A stretch of DNA of 64,000 nt from assembly GCA_030490835.1 (NCBI GenBank), contig CM059977.1, positions 9,700,765-9,764,764 on the forward strand. Direction: 5' to 3'. Made by a program: the position numbers and the translations under genes. Below are positions 40,215 through 50,853 of the stretch, piece after piece. Within the stretch, counting starts at the first letter, position 1, and each line of letters starts with the position of its first letter. Below the pieces are notes generated by a model that did not search any database, was not told the origin of the DNA, and saw only the letters and a list, made by a program, of their open reading frames with translations. Origin of the DNA: Annona cherimola. Taxonomy: Eukaryota > Streptophyta > Magnoliopsida > Magnoliales > Annonaceae.

Positions 40215-42755
40215 CTACACTGCAACATTAAGATCTGGTGCCGCTGCTTCGATGATGCTAGCCTCATCCGGGCTCTCCTGCAATCGCAATGCGAGCTGAA
40301 GGTTCCACAGCACATCCTCCATGGATGGTCGGTCCACCCCACGATCCGATAAACACTTCTCGGCAGTATTGATGAAGGTATTCAAGCACTCTGGCCTGAT
40401 CTTCCCTTTTAGATGGGGATCTATGATCTCTTCCACCATGCCCTTGTTCTTGTTATGTAAGGCCCAATTTGCCAACCATTCCTCGTCCTCGGGCAATGCA
40501 TGGTTCAAAGCTGGACGCCCGCAAAGAGCTTCGAATAGCACCACTCCAAATGAGTACACGTCCGACTTGTCGGTCAACCTTTGGTAACGAAAGTATTCTG
40601 GATCTAGATACCCAAAGCTGCCTTTCACCATGGTGCTAACATGGGTGTCATCCACATTGAGGCTCATCTTTGATAGGCCAAAATCGGAGACCTTGGCGAC
40701 CGACATCTCATCGAGGAGGATGTTGGTGCTTTTCACGTCGCGGTGGATGATGGAGAGATTAGTCCCTCGGTGGAGATAGTGCAGACCGCAGGCAGCCCCA
40801 ATGCAGATTTCTAGCCTCTGGTTCCAAGGCAGGGGTGGCTTTTGAGAACTGCACAGATGATCTCGGAAGCTCCCGCGAGACATGTAGTCGTAAACGAGGA
40901 TCATCTCTGAATTTTCATGGCAAAAACCAATGAGGGAGACAAGGTGGCAGTGGCGTAATCTAGAAAGCATCTCAATCTCCGCTTGGAACTCGCGCAACCC
41001 CTGATTAGATGAAGAATCTGCGCGTTTGATGGCTACGTGCGTTGTTTCGTTGTCGATGGCTCCCCTGTAGACCTTGCCGAAGCCGCCAACACCGAGGAGG
41101 AGAGCTTCGTCGAAGTCGTTGGTGGCCTTTTTGATCTCCGCGAAGGAGAAGTGGCGGCAGAGATTGGAAGGCAGGGAGGAGGTGTGGCTCCTCGTGGTGG
41201 TAGCCGTCTTCGCGGACACTGCGCTGCGGGACTTTGCGTACGGACTGAAGGGCCCCCACCCAGACAGCCCGTCGCTGCTGGGTTGAGCGTCCTTCTGCTG
41301 CCTCCACCGCCGGTAGAAAACAGCGCACGCAAGAAAGCTAAGGGCAAACACCGCAACGGCGCCCACCGCAGCCCCCACCACAGTAGGCGTCCGACTATTC
41401 TTCCCACTTGGTCTCTTGACTGGATCAGGGTCGCCTTCTTTTCTCTCTGGGATGACTGGATTCGGACCGGCGAGGTTGAAATTAGCTCTGTCGCTGAGCT
41501 TGAAGACCTCGACGCCATTTAGAAGGGCGTCGACATACTCAGTCTTAGTTGCCAGCTGCGGATGGAGCGCCAGCCAGAGATCTTGGGGCGGCCCTTGGGG
41601 AACGACGACAGTGTAATCCCGATAGACGGGGACCCCGTTTTGACTGACCCCTGTATCAAGAGAAGCCCAGACAATCACATCAGCCATGTCCTCAGCCGTC
41701 TGGTTGTTGATGAAGATCATGAACGTCCTCTGGTTCTCCTTGTAAATGATTGACTGGATCTCGCAGAAATGAAGCCTGACCAAGTATCTGAACCCAGAAT
41801 CAATGGGAAACAACCACGTGAGGTTGTAGTTCTGATTCACGTTGATGGAAGGACCCATCGACCTCCCTGATGTGTAGACCTCTTGGGGGGCTATGAATGA
41901 TGGAACTTGTTCTGTGTATTCGAAGCTCTTGTTGAGATCCCACCCAAACTGCACTCCCATTGCAGCACCGTATACGTACTTGTCGTCCGCTTGCCAGGTT
42001 CGAAACAGGCCCGAATCCTGATCAGCCGAGATATCTCTGCCCCCCACGTTGAGCCGCACAACAGTTTGAAGTGCTGTCTCGTTCTCCAGGGGATACATCT
42101 GAGGAGCACCCCCCGCGTCAAGGACGACCCTGTAAGGTTTAGGGAAGAGGTTGGGCATTGCCACGACTTCGATCCCGTTTATGAAAGCATAAGCGTTTGG
42201 GATTTTCCGGGATGGGGTGAAGGTGATGTTGAGGAAGCCACCGCTTTCGACGTAGACGGAGAATTCGCGAAGGATATAGTCAATGTTCGCAGCTTGGGTG
42301 GTGTTATAAGAGCTGAAGTCACCGAGAAGGGTGTAGCGGCCGGAAGTGACGTCGAAGAGGGCGTCGGCGGCATTGAGGCCGGTGTAATTTGCGGAGTAGA
42401 AGTGGAGGCGGATGAATTTCAGGCCGGCACTGACGGGGAAGCCGTAGGTATGTTGGGAATGGAAGATGCGGGCGTAACCATAAGGAATAGGAGGCACGCC
42501 CGATGGTGTATGGATGGAAGCAATGGAGGTGTTGGAAGAGGAGAGCAAAAATTTTGACCTATCGTCGGACGTCCATTTCAGGCCGCTGATGTCTGTAAGA
42601 CCGGTTGTCGGTCCGCCACAGATGATGCGGAAAACTTCAATTGAGTGGTAAAAGGAACTGTCTGTAGCTGCCGAGATCAGGAGGAGGAAGTAGGTGGAGC
42701 AGAGAAAAACAGAGATGAGTAGGAGGTGTCTGTTCGACGAATACATGGGAACCAT
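40215..42755 (-). CDS. CrRLK1L malectin-like receptor kinase, second copy
   Basis: This uninterrupted frame of 846 residues is a close paralogue of the gene at 17686-20400. It has a signal peptide (about 1-29), malectin-like ectodomain (about 40-430), membrane span (about 453-476), a juxtamembrane region almost identical to the first copy, and a kinase with GVGGFGKVYRG, VAIKR, HRDVK near 670 and DFG near 692. It lacks the FERONIA-type tail and ends with a different short C-terminus (PDLNVAV). The usual IGAARGLHYLH reads IGAACGLHYLH. Catalytic residues are present. The predicted role is wall or peptide sensing at the plasma membrane. Its 5' flank resembles the first copy only up to about 42931, and the leader-intron acceptor is mutated, so expression is uncertain. 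Confidence 0.9.
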   Translation of the reverse strand: MVPMYSSNRHLLLISVFLCSTYFLLLISAATDSSFYHSIEVFRIICGGPTTGLTDISGLKWTSDDRSKFLLSSSNTSIASIHTPSGVPPIPYGYARIFHSQHTYGFPVSAGLKFIRLHFYSANYTGLNAADALFDVTSGRYTLLGDFSSYNTTQAANIDYILREFSVYVESGGFLNITFTPSRKIPNAYAFINGIEVVAMPNLFPKPYRVVLDAGGAPQMYPLENETALQTVVRLNVGGRDISADQDSGLFRTWQADDKYVYGAAMGVQFGWDLNKSFEYTEQVPSFIAPQEVYTSGRSMGPSINVNQNYNLTWLFPIDSGFRYLVRLHFCEIQSIIYKENQRTFMIFINNQTAEDMADVIVWASLDTGVSQNGVPVYRDYTVVVPQGPPQDLWLALHPQLATKTEYVDALLNGVEVFKLSDRANFNLAGPNPVIPERKEGDPDPVKRPSGKNSRTPTVVGAAVGAVAVFALSFLACAVFYRRWRQQKDAQPSSDGLSGWGPFSPYAKSRSAVSAKTATTTRSHTSSLPSNLCRHFSFAEIKKATNDFDEALLLGVGGFGKVYRGAIDNETTHVAIKRADSSSNQGLREFQAEIEMLSRLRHCHLVSLIGFCHENSEMILVYDYMSRGSFRDHLCSSQKPPLPWNQRLEICIGAACGLHYLHRGTNLSIIHRDVKSTNILLDEMSVAKVSDFGLSKMSLNVDDTHVSTMVKGSFGYLDPEYFRYQRLTDKSDVYSFGVVLFEALCGRPALNHALPEDEEWLANWALHNKNKGMVEEIIDPHLKGKIRPECLNTFINTAEKCLSDRGVDRPSMEDVLWNLQLALRLQESPDEASIIEAAAPDLNVAV

Positions 42756-43273
42756 GTCAGGAACTGAAGAGGGGGAGAGAAGAAAAAGCAGACTGACGAG
42801 GAATTAGCGGCCGTTTGGAGATCAAATGAGCTGGTTCTTTCTCCGATCCTTGGGAAGAGCGAACTGCCGCAGTTGAAATTTTCAAGAGGATGGATGTTAA
42901 AATCATAAACACAAACACTAGTCAAGCAGCCCATCGTATGGATAACATATCTTATTTACAAAAAACACAAAAAAATGACGAAAAATGACAATACAAAAAA
43001 GGACAAAATGAGATATTAAAAAAAAGAAAATATATATACTTGAGAGATAACCAAATCATCTTTTAGCTATTAGGAGACAATCAATTCATGATTAACACTG
43101 TCGAATACAAAATGAATTAATTGAATTTAACAAAAAAAATATGGGATTGGCTTTTTAAAGTGTAGAAATGTGCAAGTCAATCTGAAATGGGGGCATCATC
43201 ATCATTAATATTCTGGTTATTAAGCCTCGTAAGTTGCAGAAGGTGCAAGATACTCATCAATTAAGCCCAGTGG
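42756..43273 (-). promoter_or_regulatory. 5' flank of the second kinase, leader homology broken
   Basis: Between 42756 and about 42931 the sequence matches the leader exon and 3' part of the leader intron of the first kinase gene. The acceptor AG of that intron reads AA here (42874-42873). Beyond GTCAAGCAGC (about 42931) the match stops and AT-rich unrelated sequence follows up to the Tat retrotransposon. Confidence 0.6.
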
Positions 43274-43278
43274 GTCAT

Positions 43279-44440
43279 TGTAGCACCCGCCGGGAGCGCT
43301 ACGGTGGACTCGGAATGGGTTTCCCGGGCCTTAGAGATGTGGATCGTGTTGAAAAGCGACGTGGGCTTGGATTTCCTGCATTCACATGGGGTAAAATGAG
43401 TTAGGCCTCACGTTTTTTTAGAAAAATGGGCATATAGGCGTTTTCTCGTGGTTTTGGCGGCATGACGGCTAAGACGGGGCTTCCGTACACGGGTCAAGTC
43501 ACAAATCCGGCAGCATAACGGCAGCGTACTATGCTGGAATCTGCGGACCCACGTGCACCCACCTTGCCGGGGCGTTAGCTCAAACACGCACACAAGAAAA
43601 CAATGAAAATGGAGTCGCCACCGATCTTTAAAGGGAGATCGGCCCCTATTTAAAGAAATAAGGCACTAGTAATATAGAATCTGGATTCCGGCCTTCAAGT
43701 TGAAGCAAATATGGAGAAATCTGCCAACCCGAGGCGGTTTACACAGCGTAAAGGGGAAAAATAAAAAGGGTTTAAGAGAACGGGAGAGATGGAAAGAGGA
43801 AAATGGGAAGAGAGGCGTGGAGCGCGTAGAACATGGAAGCCGGGATGCCGGGGGCGTTGCTGCAGACTCCCGTCCTCCCCTTGGGATGCCTCTCTTCAAG
43901 TGTGCTTGAATGAGAGGGGAGCTCCTTCTTTTATAGATGGTGGAGTGGGCTTTGGGCTCCCTTGAGGTCATGGACTTGGTCCATGGGCTTGGGCTTGAGT
44001 GAGATCATGGACTTGGTCTTGAGTTGGGGTCATGGGCTTTGGGCCTCTTGAATGGTTTTGGACTTGGTCCATAAGCTTGGCTTGGTGGGCTAGAGCTTGG
44101 CTTAGCCCATGGCTTTGGGTGGGCCGTTGTGGAGGCCCAAAATTGTAGAGAAGCCTGCTTCCGAGGCTTTAGTGGGCTAGAGCTTGGCTAAGCATGTTTG
44201 TTTTGTCTGGTGGGCTGCTTTGTGGAGCCCGTTGAGGTGGCCTGTAGGAGCTTCGCTCTTTGTGGGCTGGATTTGGTTTGTTGAAAAGCCTGCTTCGAGG
44301 CTTGGTGGAGCTTTGCTCCGTGGGTTGAGTGCGGGAGGGCCCGCTTGGTTGTCTTGAATTTTCTTTTGCGTTGAATTTGGTTGGGCTTGAATCTTGTGTC
44401 CAATTGTCCGTCTTTGGGCTCCGAGGGTGGGGTGTCAACA
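43279..44440 (-). repeat. 3' LTR of the Tat element
   Basis: This LTR is 1162 bp, begins TGTAGCACCC and ends GTGTCAACA on the + strand. By orientation of gag-pol it is the 3' LTR. It matches the other LTR with about 9 substitutions and no length change. Confidence 0.95.
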
Positions 44441-44455
44441 GCTGCCCCCCTTTGC
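44441..44455 (-). promoter_or_regulatory. Polypurine tract
   Basis: On the minus strand the sequence AAAGGGGGGCAGC lies directly before the 3' LTR. This is where plus-strand DNA synthesis is primed in LTR retrotransposons. It agrees with the minus-strand orientation of gag-pol. Confidence 0.8.
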
Positions 44456-44736
44456 CAGAGGCGTCTTGACGGCGAATGACAAAGTAACAGACTCCCCATA
44501 GTTTTTCAGGTCATTGGGTCCTTTTGCCATTTTTGCAAACTTGCGGTGTCTTTCTATAGATGTGGCTTGAAGATGGCCTTTTGGCAAAATTTTGTTGGTC
44601 CTGTTTTGTGAAACCTGGAATCTTGCTGAGCTTCTTTGCATTTTCCTTGGGAGGAGGCGGTTTTGCCAATTTTGAGAACTAGTTAGGCCATTGTGTATTC
44701 TTTCTCAAATCCAATGGTTTTCTGCGATTTTGTAAA

Positions 44737-46039
44737 ATGACCAGGGGCCGTTTGCAAATTTTTCGGCTCCTAGGGTTGGTTGCGGGTCCCTTATTCTTCC
44801 TGGTTTCCCTTTCTTCCTTTTCCGCCGACGCCTGTTTCGCCGCTGTCGCCGTCGATACGCCATCACTGCCGCCTTCTTCCTCGCGTCCGGCAGATGGCTC
44901 TGCGCTGATTCGCTGGCCGCTTCGCCTTCTCCTTCTCCGGCGGTCACGACGATCTGCTCGGGATGTTGTGCGTCGTCGCCGTCGCCGGTGCAGATTGAAG
45001 TTGGCCACTGCCTCTGTTGCTGCCGGTCGCCACTGCTTTTGCCGTTTTACCCTGGTTTCCGGCAACAGCCATCGCTGCCGAAACCTCTGCCGTTCGGGGC
45101 CTCTCTTTTCCTCCGCATGTTTTGGTGACAGCGGGGCCGCCGTTTTCTGCTTCTCCGGTGAGCGTGGCTGCCGCTCCGGGTGTTGTTTCTTGCTCGGCCG
45201 CCGTTGCTGCTTCTCTGGCGAGCGTGGTTGCTGCCGCTGTCGTTGTTGGGGGTTCTTTCCCCTTTCGCGGTTTCCTTCTCCTCTCCGGCAACGGTGGCTT
45301 GCTGCTGTATTAGCCGCTGCCGAAGCTGCTCGTCTTCCCCGGCGTCGCTTGAGGCTTGCTTCTGCCGGTTCAGGCTGTGGTCGCCGCTGCTACTGAGTGA
45401 AGCCGGCTACTGCCATCTTCTTCGTCCTTGACTTGGTTCCTGGTGCTACCGGCTGCTACTGTCGTGGTTCTCAGCTCCCGGTTGCCATTGTCGCTGCCCT
45501 CTATTCGTCTTCTTCGGTGAGCGCTGTTTGCTCGGCTTCCTTCTGGTCTACCTTCGTCGCTGCCGCTTCCACCGCTGAGCTCCGGTGAGGGTTTTTTATT
45601 GTTGTTTTTTTTTTTTTTTTATTATTATTATTATTTTTACAAGTTTGAAATGGTGATGTAAACTAACCTTATATGACTTTGTTCGGAGCATGATGCTCGT
45701 CATGTGGTCTTGTGTTGACTAATCGCCTTTTATGTTGCAGTTGCCAAAATATCTTCTAGAAAGAAGTACGGCTTGCGTCTTCGAAATAGAGCAGTATGGC
45801 CCAAACATAATGAGCCGGGTGGATTGGCGAACATGCCCATCAAGATTCTCGATGATGCAACACGAGAAGGCAAGAAGATTTCATCTTCAACGACTAAAAT
45901 TTCGATCGCGGGAACCCCCTCGGCCAGTCGCCACAAGGCTTCGGGTGGCAACGTTCTTGCTCGGGCTAGGGCTCCCGACGAAATGTCCCGAAGAGCTTTC
46001 TTCATCTTTTCTCTTTTTGGCCAAATTGTATTTTTGTAA
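44737..46039 (+). other. GC-rich block with possible spliced exons in the Tat 3' region
   Basis: 44737-45584 is markedly GC-rich and open in several frames, with products rich in Ala, Ser, Arg and Leu and no domain I know. On the + strand it ends in a good donor CTCCG/GTGAGG (intron from 45585). A T-rich stretch and an acceptor TATGTTGCAG (to 45740) follow, then an open frame to 46039 (GLRLRNRAVWPKHNEPGG and on). It may be a captured host gene piece or the leader of the antisense transcript. I could not join the exons in one frame. Confidence 0.35.
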
Positions 46040-46256
46040 ATCTGAATGCTTGTATGCCCCATTTTTGGATGTAAAGTCATGTGAATGTCAGTTCATTTTT
46101 TGGAGGGGATGTGTCTGTATGGTATGTTGCTTTTGCAGGGCATAGATCTTGTAAAGTCTTTGTTCTTGACGTCCCTTGTAATGCTTTGATCACTTGTAGG
46201 TCGTTTGGCCATTGAAAATTCTGCATAGGGGCGTTGTGAAAGTTTTTTATATATAG

Positions 46257-46275
46257 ACTTAAAAACTTTTTAGGT
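46257..46275. repeat. Palindromic hairpin motif, copy 1
   Basis: ACTTAAAAACTTTTTAGGT: nine-base arms around a central C, with one G-T type mismatch. It is the same motif as at 48688-48706 and 55689-55707. Confidence 0.8.
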
Positions 46276-47023
46276 CAGTCGACGTCCTTCTTCATTTTCG
46301 CGACCAGCTGGCAGAAACTTCTCATTTCGTGGACTCGTCCGTATTTCTTCCATTTTTGCATGATTTCTCTTTTGTGCAGGTCTAAGTCTTCTTCCCCTTA
46401 CTTGTCCTTTACTGCAAATGGGTTGATGCAGCGCGTTTTCGGGGATTTCTCCTTTTCTCTCGTTTGACTTCTTCCGGTTTGTCTTCTCTTTCATGGTACC
46501 CTGAAATTTCAGATTGCTCGGGTACGGATGCAATCCTTTGACCCGGATTTGCAGCTGCTCAAAATCCTCGTGCATTTACCCCTTTGAATGGGTTGTTGTC
46601 AGCACATTACCCGTGATTTGTCCTGTTGCTTGTTTGTCTTCTTCCCGGAATTTCTTCTCTCCCGTTGGACAACTCCATGTCATCGGTTTCAAGTATGCAA
46701 GCAGCCTCCCAATTCGGATCTATTGCTGCAAGGGTTAGAGGTATGTGTTTTTCGTTAATGGCTTCCATCCTTCTCATTGCCTCGCGTCCGATTCCCTTCT
46801 CATTTTCTTCAGGCCTCCATTGCTACCCATTTCGCGGAGAGGGCTGCAATCTCTGCATCTGTTTCAGCAGGTTGATGGGTATTTTGCCTCCTACTTAAGC
46901 TCCTTCAATGACGTTTTTATGGCTGCATTCACTATTGTCTCTGCTGTGTTACTTGTTCCGCATTTAGTTCTTGATTTTCCATTTCTATAGTGCTTCTGTT
47001 TCTGCCTCTAATCTCCTTGTATT

Positions 47024-48161
47024 ATGGCTGATCTTGTTGATAATGGGGGTGATTTATCCCTTGTTAATGGAGGTGCGACGCTGCCAAATGGGGGTCTGTT
47101 CATGAGAGACTTTCTGCCTCTAGACAACTCCACTTCTCTTCCCGTTTCTCCTCTTCAAGATCCCTATGCGGGAGAGGTTTTGCTAAAGTGGACCGACCTT
47201 TCCAAAGAGGAGAGATTGGAGTGGATGGAGCTGAACTTTCTGAATGTGTTGGATTTGGCTAAAGTCCCGTTGAACTTTGATCTTTTGACAATGGCTGTAG
47301 AGCATTGGATACCCGACCTGTGTATTTTTTGGTTTAAGAATGTAGAGCTTTCCCCTTCTTTGGAGGAAGTTGTTGCATTGACGGAGCTCCCATTATCTAG
47401 TGCCATGTATGCGTCTTGCTTCGTTCATGGATGATCCCCTTGATGTTCTTTCTTTTTGTAGGTATGACTTTTGGAGCATTTAGGAGCTTTCATAGACGTG
47501 CCTCGGGCTTTGATGGAGGGTTCCGGTCTCATACAAACGTTGCTTGCCGCCATGTTAACCCTTTTGCCCATGAATATCCATGGTCACTTGAGAGATTTGA
47601 CCGAGGTGGATGTCATATGGTTGCCCCCATGGCTTACCGTCGACCCCGTTCTTTGCACCAAGAGCTTTGGTTACTTAACTTCACTTGGCCTATACGGGTA
47701 CTCATCCTATCTTCCCCAACGCTTCATGAGGCAATTTGGGATGTTGCAAGATCTCCCTTATGTTTATGGTTCTCCACTCGGGTGCTCTAGCTATGATCCT
47801 CATCTTCTTTCTTCGGTTTAACAAGAGTGGGTTCAAGCCGCATGGCTTTGGAATTGGGAGCTATACCAACCGTGATGTCCGAGGAGACTAGTTCCCGCCG
47901 TGGTTGGATGAACTAGCTTGTTGCGGGCATGCATCCTCGGGCGCTTGCCGTGAATGGTGTCGTATCTACTGTGGATCTCTTCATGGTTGTGACGGATTTT
48001 TCGGGATGCGCAAGTCTTGCATTCATAGTTGGGGAGCTTTGGCTTCTTTGTGCTTATACCAACTCGATGCCTTGGCCGCCATGGGAGGAATGCTAGATCA
48101 TCAAAGAGCTATTTTGGAGCATCTCCACCAACTTTTGAATGCTTGTGTTAATGTTGTGTAG
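47024..48161 (+). pseudogene. Antisense plant-mobile-domain-like (DUF7745/PMD) gene of the Tat element, broken
   Basis: The frame 47024-47434 begins MADLVDNGGD and contains LLTMAVEHWIPDLCIFWFKN and LSPSLEEVVALTELPL. Homology continues at 47471-47821 with LPMNIHGHL and YLPQRFMRQFGMLQDLP, then 47904-48161. This order resembles the plant mobile domain or DUF7745 proteins often encoded antisense in the 3' part of Tat-type retrotransposons. Their role is unknown; related host proteins (MAIN, MAIL1) act in silencing and genome stability. Frames change near 47408 and 47460 and again after 47821, so this copy cannot make the full protein. The start codon choice is tentative. Confidence 0.65.
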
Positions 48162-48686
48162 CTCCCTTTTGTTCCTTTTCTTTTGTGAATGTTGGAGTGG
48201 CTATGGATTGTATAACCATTTTGGTCTTCATGTGTATTACTCCCTCCTTTGGGCTTCTTTTTGGACAACCTTGTACTTGGAGAGATTTTTCTCTCTTAAC
48301 TTATGATGTATCTTTGAATGCCTTTTGAATGGAATGGAATGGAATGCTTTTCTTTGGCCATATCTTGATGCTTCTTCTCTTTGTTTTGAATTTGGGTTTT
48401 ATGAGCTTCAAGAAATCCATCGTCTTCTGTGAACAGCACCGCTGCACTTCCTGGCGAATCCGGATCTTGGATGTTGAGCCGTTGAGTTGCATTCCTCTTT
48501 GTGGGTTTCATGGATCTTTCACTAAAATTTGCATTTTTGCTTTGAATGTATTAAGAATTGGTTCAAGATGAGTTGCAGCTCGTCTCTGGTCTGTTTGGCC
48601 CCCTGCTTCTGAGTTCCCGACCCTTTTGGTTGCGTTTCGGGCGTCTGCCGGGTTGCTGAAGTTCTGCTTTGCGAGTAACGCTGCAG

Positions 48687-48707
48687 GACCTAAAAACTTT
48701 TTAGGTC
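48687..48707. repeat. Palindromic hairpin motif, copy 2
   Basis: The perfect form ACCTAAAAACTTTTTAGGT (48688-48706), extended by one G-C pair on each side, gives ten-base arms around a single C. It lies just beyond the end of the integrase region. Confidence 0.85.
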
Positions 48708-48839
48708 AAACGGCCTGTTTCCAGCAGCAGCAGTTCTGCACTTGTGATTTGCATTTGATTTCTTGAGAGATGCATAAGAACGATTTCTGGATGTTCCTCT
48801 TGCCTCGCAGTCGCATTAGTATTTCAATGGTGAGCCTTT

Positions 48840-49755
48840 TTATGGATAGAACCTCTTGACATGGTCCGAACTTATGATTTCGGCCTTCCCGTTGTCTTCG
48901 GGTTTTGAAATGGCTAATGCTCCGTTTGATAAAACTTTGGCTATAACCCACGGACCTTCCCAATTAGGCCTAAACTTGCCTCTTTTATCTGAAGGATGAA
49001 CAAGTAGGATCCTTTTTCATGACGAGGTCACCCTCTTTGAAGTTTTTAGCTTTCACCGATCGGTTATAGGCCCGTGCCATTCGCCGTTGATATGCTTGGG
49101 TGTGGTGAAGAGCTTGAATTCTCTTTTCATCAAGCAAATCCAGTTGGGATTGACGTGTTTGCATCCATTCTTCCATTTCTAATTCGCTCTCCTTCAATAT
49201 CCTCCAAGTTGGGACTTCCACCTCAATGGGTAGGACCGCTTCCATGCCGTAAGTCAAGGCATAGGGTGAGAACCCCGTGGCTCTCCGGATAGAAGTTCGG
49301 TATGCCCACAAGGCGTATGGCAACTTTTCCGCCCAATCTCGGTAGTTTTCCACCATTTTGCCAAGGATCTTGATTAAGGTCTTGTTTGCAGCTTCTACGG
49401 CCCCGTTGGCTTGAGGACGGTAGGGACTTGATCTGTGGTGTTGTATTTTGTATTGAGCTAGGAAGTCTTGAACTTTCTTACTGACGAAGACCGTTCCGTT
49501 GTCACTTATGATTACTTGCGGAAGCCCGAACCTTGATAGGATGTTTCCTTTGATGAAGCGTATGACTTGTGCCGCATTAATAGTTGGGAAGGAAGTTGCT
49601 TCAACCCATTTAGTGAAATACTCTATTGCTACCAATATGTATTCATGACCGCCAATGGATTTAGGGGCTATCTTCCCGATTATATCTATTCCCCAAGTTG
49701 AGAAGGGCCATGGGGTAGATAAGTAATGCAAGTCCGTTGCGGGTGAGTGTATCAA
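48840..49755 (-). pseudogene. Tat integrase
   Basis: The open part 48985-49755 carries the DDE catalytic core: Asp in WGIDIIGK, Asp in IISDNGTVFVS, Glu in QANGAVEAANK. The HHCC zinc region lies upstream, before a TAA stop at 49770-49768. A one-base insertion-type frameshift near 49008-49012 separates the core from its C-terminus, which continues in another frame to a stop at 48842-48840 after HVKRFYP. Integrase joins the element's cDNA to host DNA. Confidence 0.85.
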
Positions 49756-49767
49756 GTTCCCGTGCTC

Positions 49768-50847
49768 TTAGCATTTGAAGCATCTCCTCACATACTCCGA
49801 GCAATCTTTTTCCATTGAGATCCAATAGTATCCTTGGCGCATTATCTTTTTTGCCATCATGATCCCGTTCATATGTGCTCCGCAGTCCCCATCATGAATT
49901 TGGGTCATGACTTCCTTTGCTTCTTGCCGGTCAACACACCGTAGTAGCATTTGGTTGTGAGACCTCTTATACAATGTTGCCCCCTGTATTATGTAGCTAG
50001 AGGCTAGTCTCTTGATGGTTCTTCTTTCCGCAAGTGTGATATGATCATCGAATGCTTGATGCTCCAAGAACTGTCTTATGTCATGATACCACGGCTTTTC
50101 TTCCTCTTGAGTTTCTTCGGCTTCGGCCGTCATTTGCAAGTAATATGCGGGTTGTTGAGATGTTTGCACCGTGATTTCTTGAGTTCCCTTCCCATATGGT
50201 ATTTCAACCATGGATGCCAAGGTTGCTAGTGCATCCGCCCATAGGTTTTGAGCCCGTGGCGCATAGGTAAAAGTGACTTCTTCGAATGAGTAAACCAAGT
50301 GAGTTAATGCCGTGTGGTAAGGCTTTAGCTTTTCATCTCGGGTTTCCCATTCTCCATTTGCTTGGTTGATTACCAACTGTGAATCTCCATAGATTTGAAG
50401 TTTCTTTGCCCCCAGTTTATAGGCTTCTCGTACTCCGGCAATGCATGCCTCATATTCAGCGATATTATTTGTGCATGGGAAAATCAACCTTCTTGATATC
50501 ATGATTGGGGCTTGGTTGGGGGAGCAAAGGACAACGCCTATTCCGTTACCCGAAGCGTTCCATGCGCCGTCAAAGTACAAGGTCCAAGCATCATTTTCTT
50601 CATCGTGCTCCACAAGTAGTATTTCCTCATCCGGAAAATCTTCTTGTAGCGGTTGGTAGTCCGAGAGCGCCTGTGCGGCTAAGTAATCCGCTACCACTTG
50701 TCCCTTGACAGCTTTTCTTGTGACATATACTATGTCAAACTCTGTGAGGAGCAATTGCCACCGTGCTAGCTTTCCCATCAATACGGTCTTTTGACAAAGA
50801 TACTTCAACGGGTCCATCTTAGAGATAAGTAATACGGTTCGGGACAT
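49768..50847 (-). pseudogene. Tat archaeal-type RNase H and integrase zinc region
   Basis: This segment starts with the end of the first RNase H/connection (LISKMDPLKYL). It contains a second RNase H of the archaeal type (LYFDGAWNASGNGIGVVL, NNIAEYEACI, YGDSQLVINQ) at about residues 105-235 and the HHCC zinc region of integrase (HDGDCGAH, CFKC) at the end. Presence of two RNase H domains marks the Tat lineage. It is bounded by stops TAA 50856-50854 and TAA 49770-49768 in an otherwise continuous frame. Confidence 0.85.
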
Positions 50848-50853
50848 AATATA

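Noticed and set aside
44737..45396. 219-aa frame as an independent host protein
   Set aside because: Low-complexity Ala/Ser/Arg/Leu composition in GC-rich DNA that is open in several frames on both strands; coding is not supported.
47416..47790. 124-aa frame on the plus strand
   Set aside because: It overlaps the plant-mobile-domain gene in another frame and shows none of its motifs.
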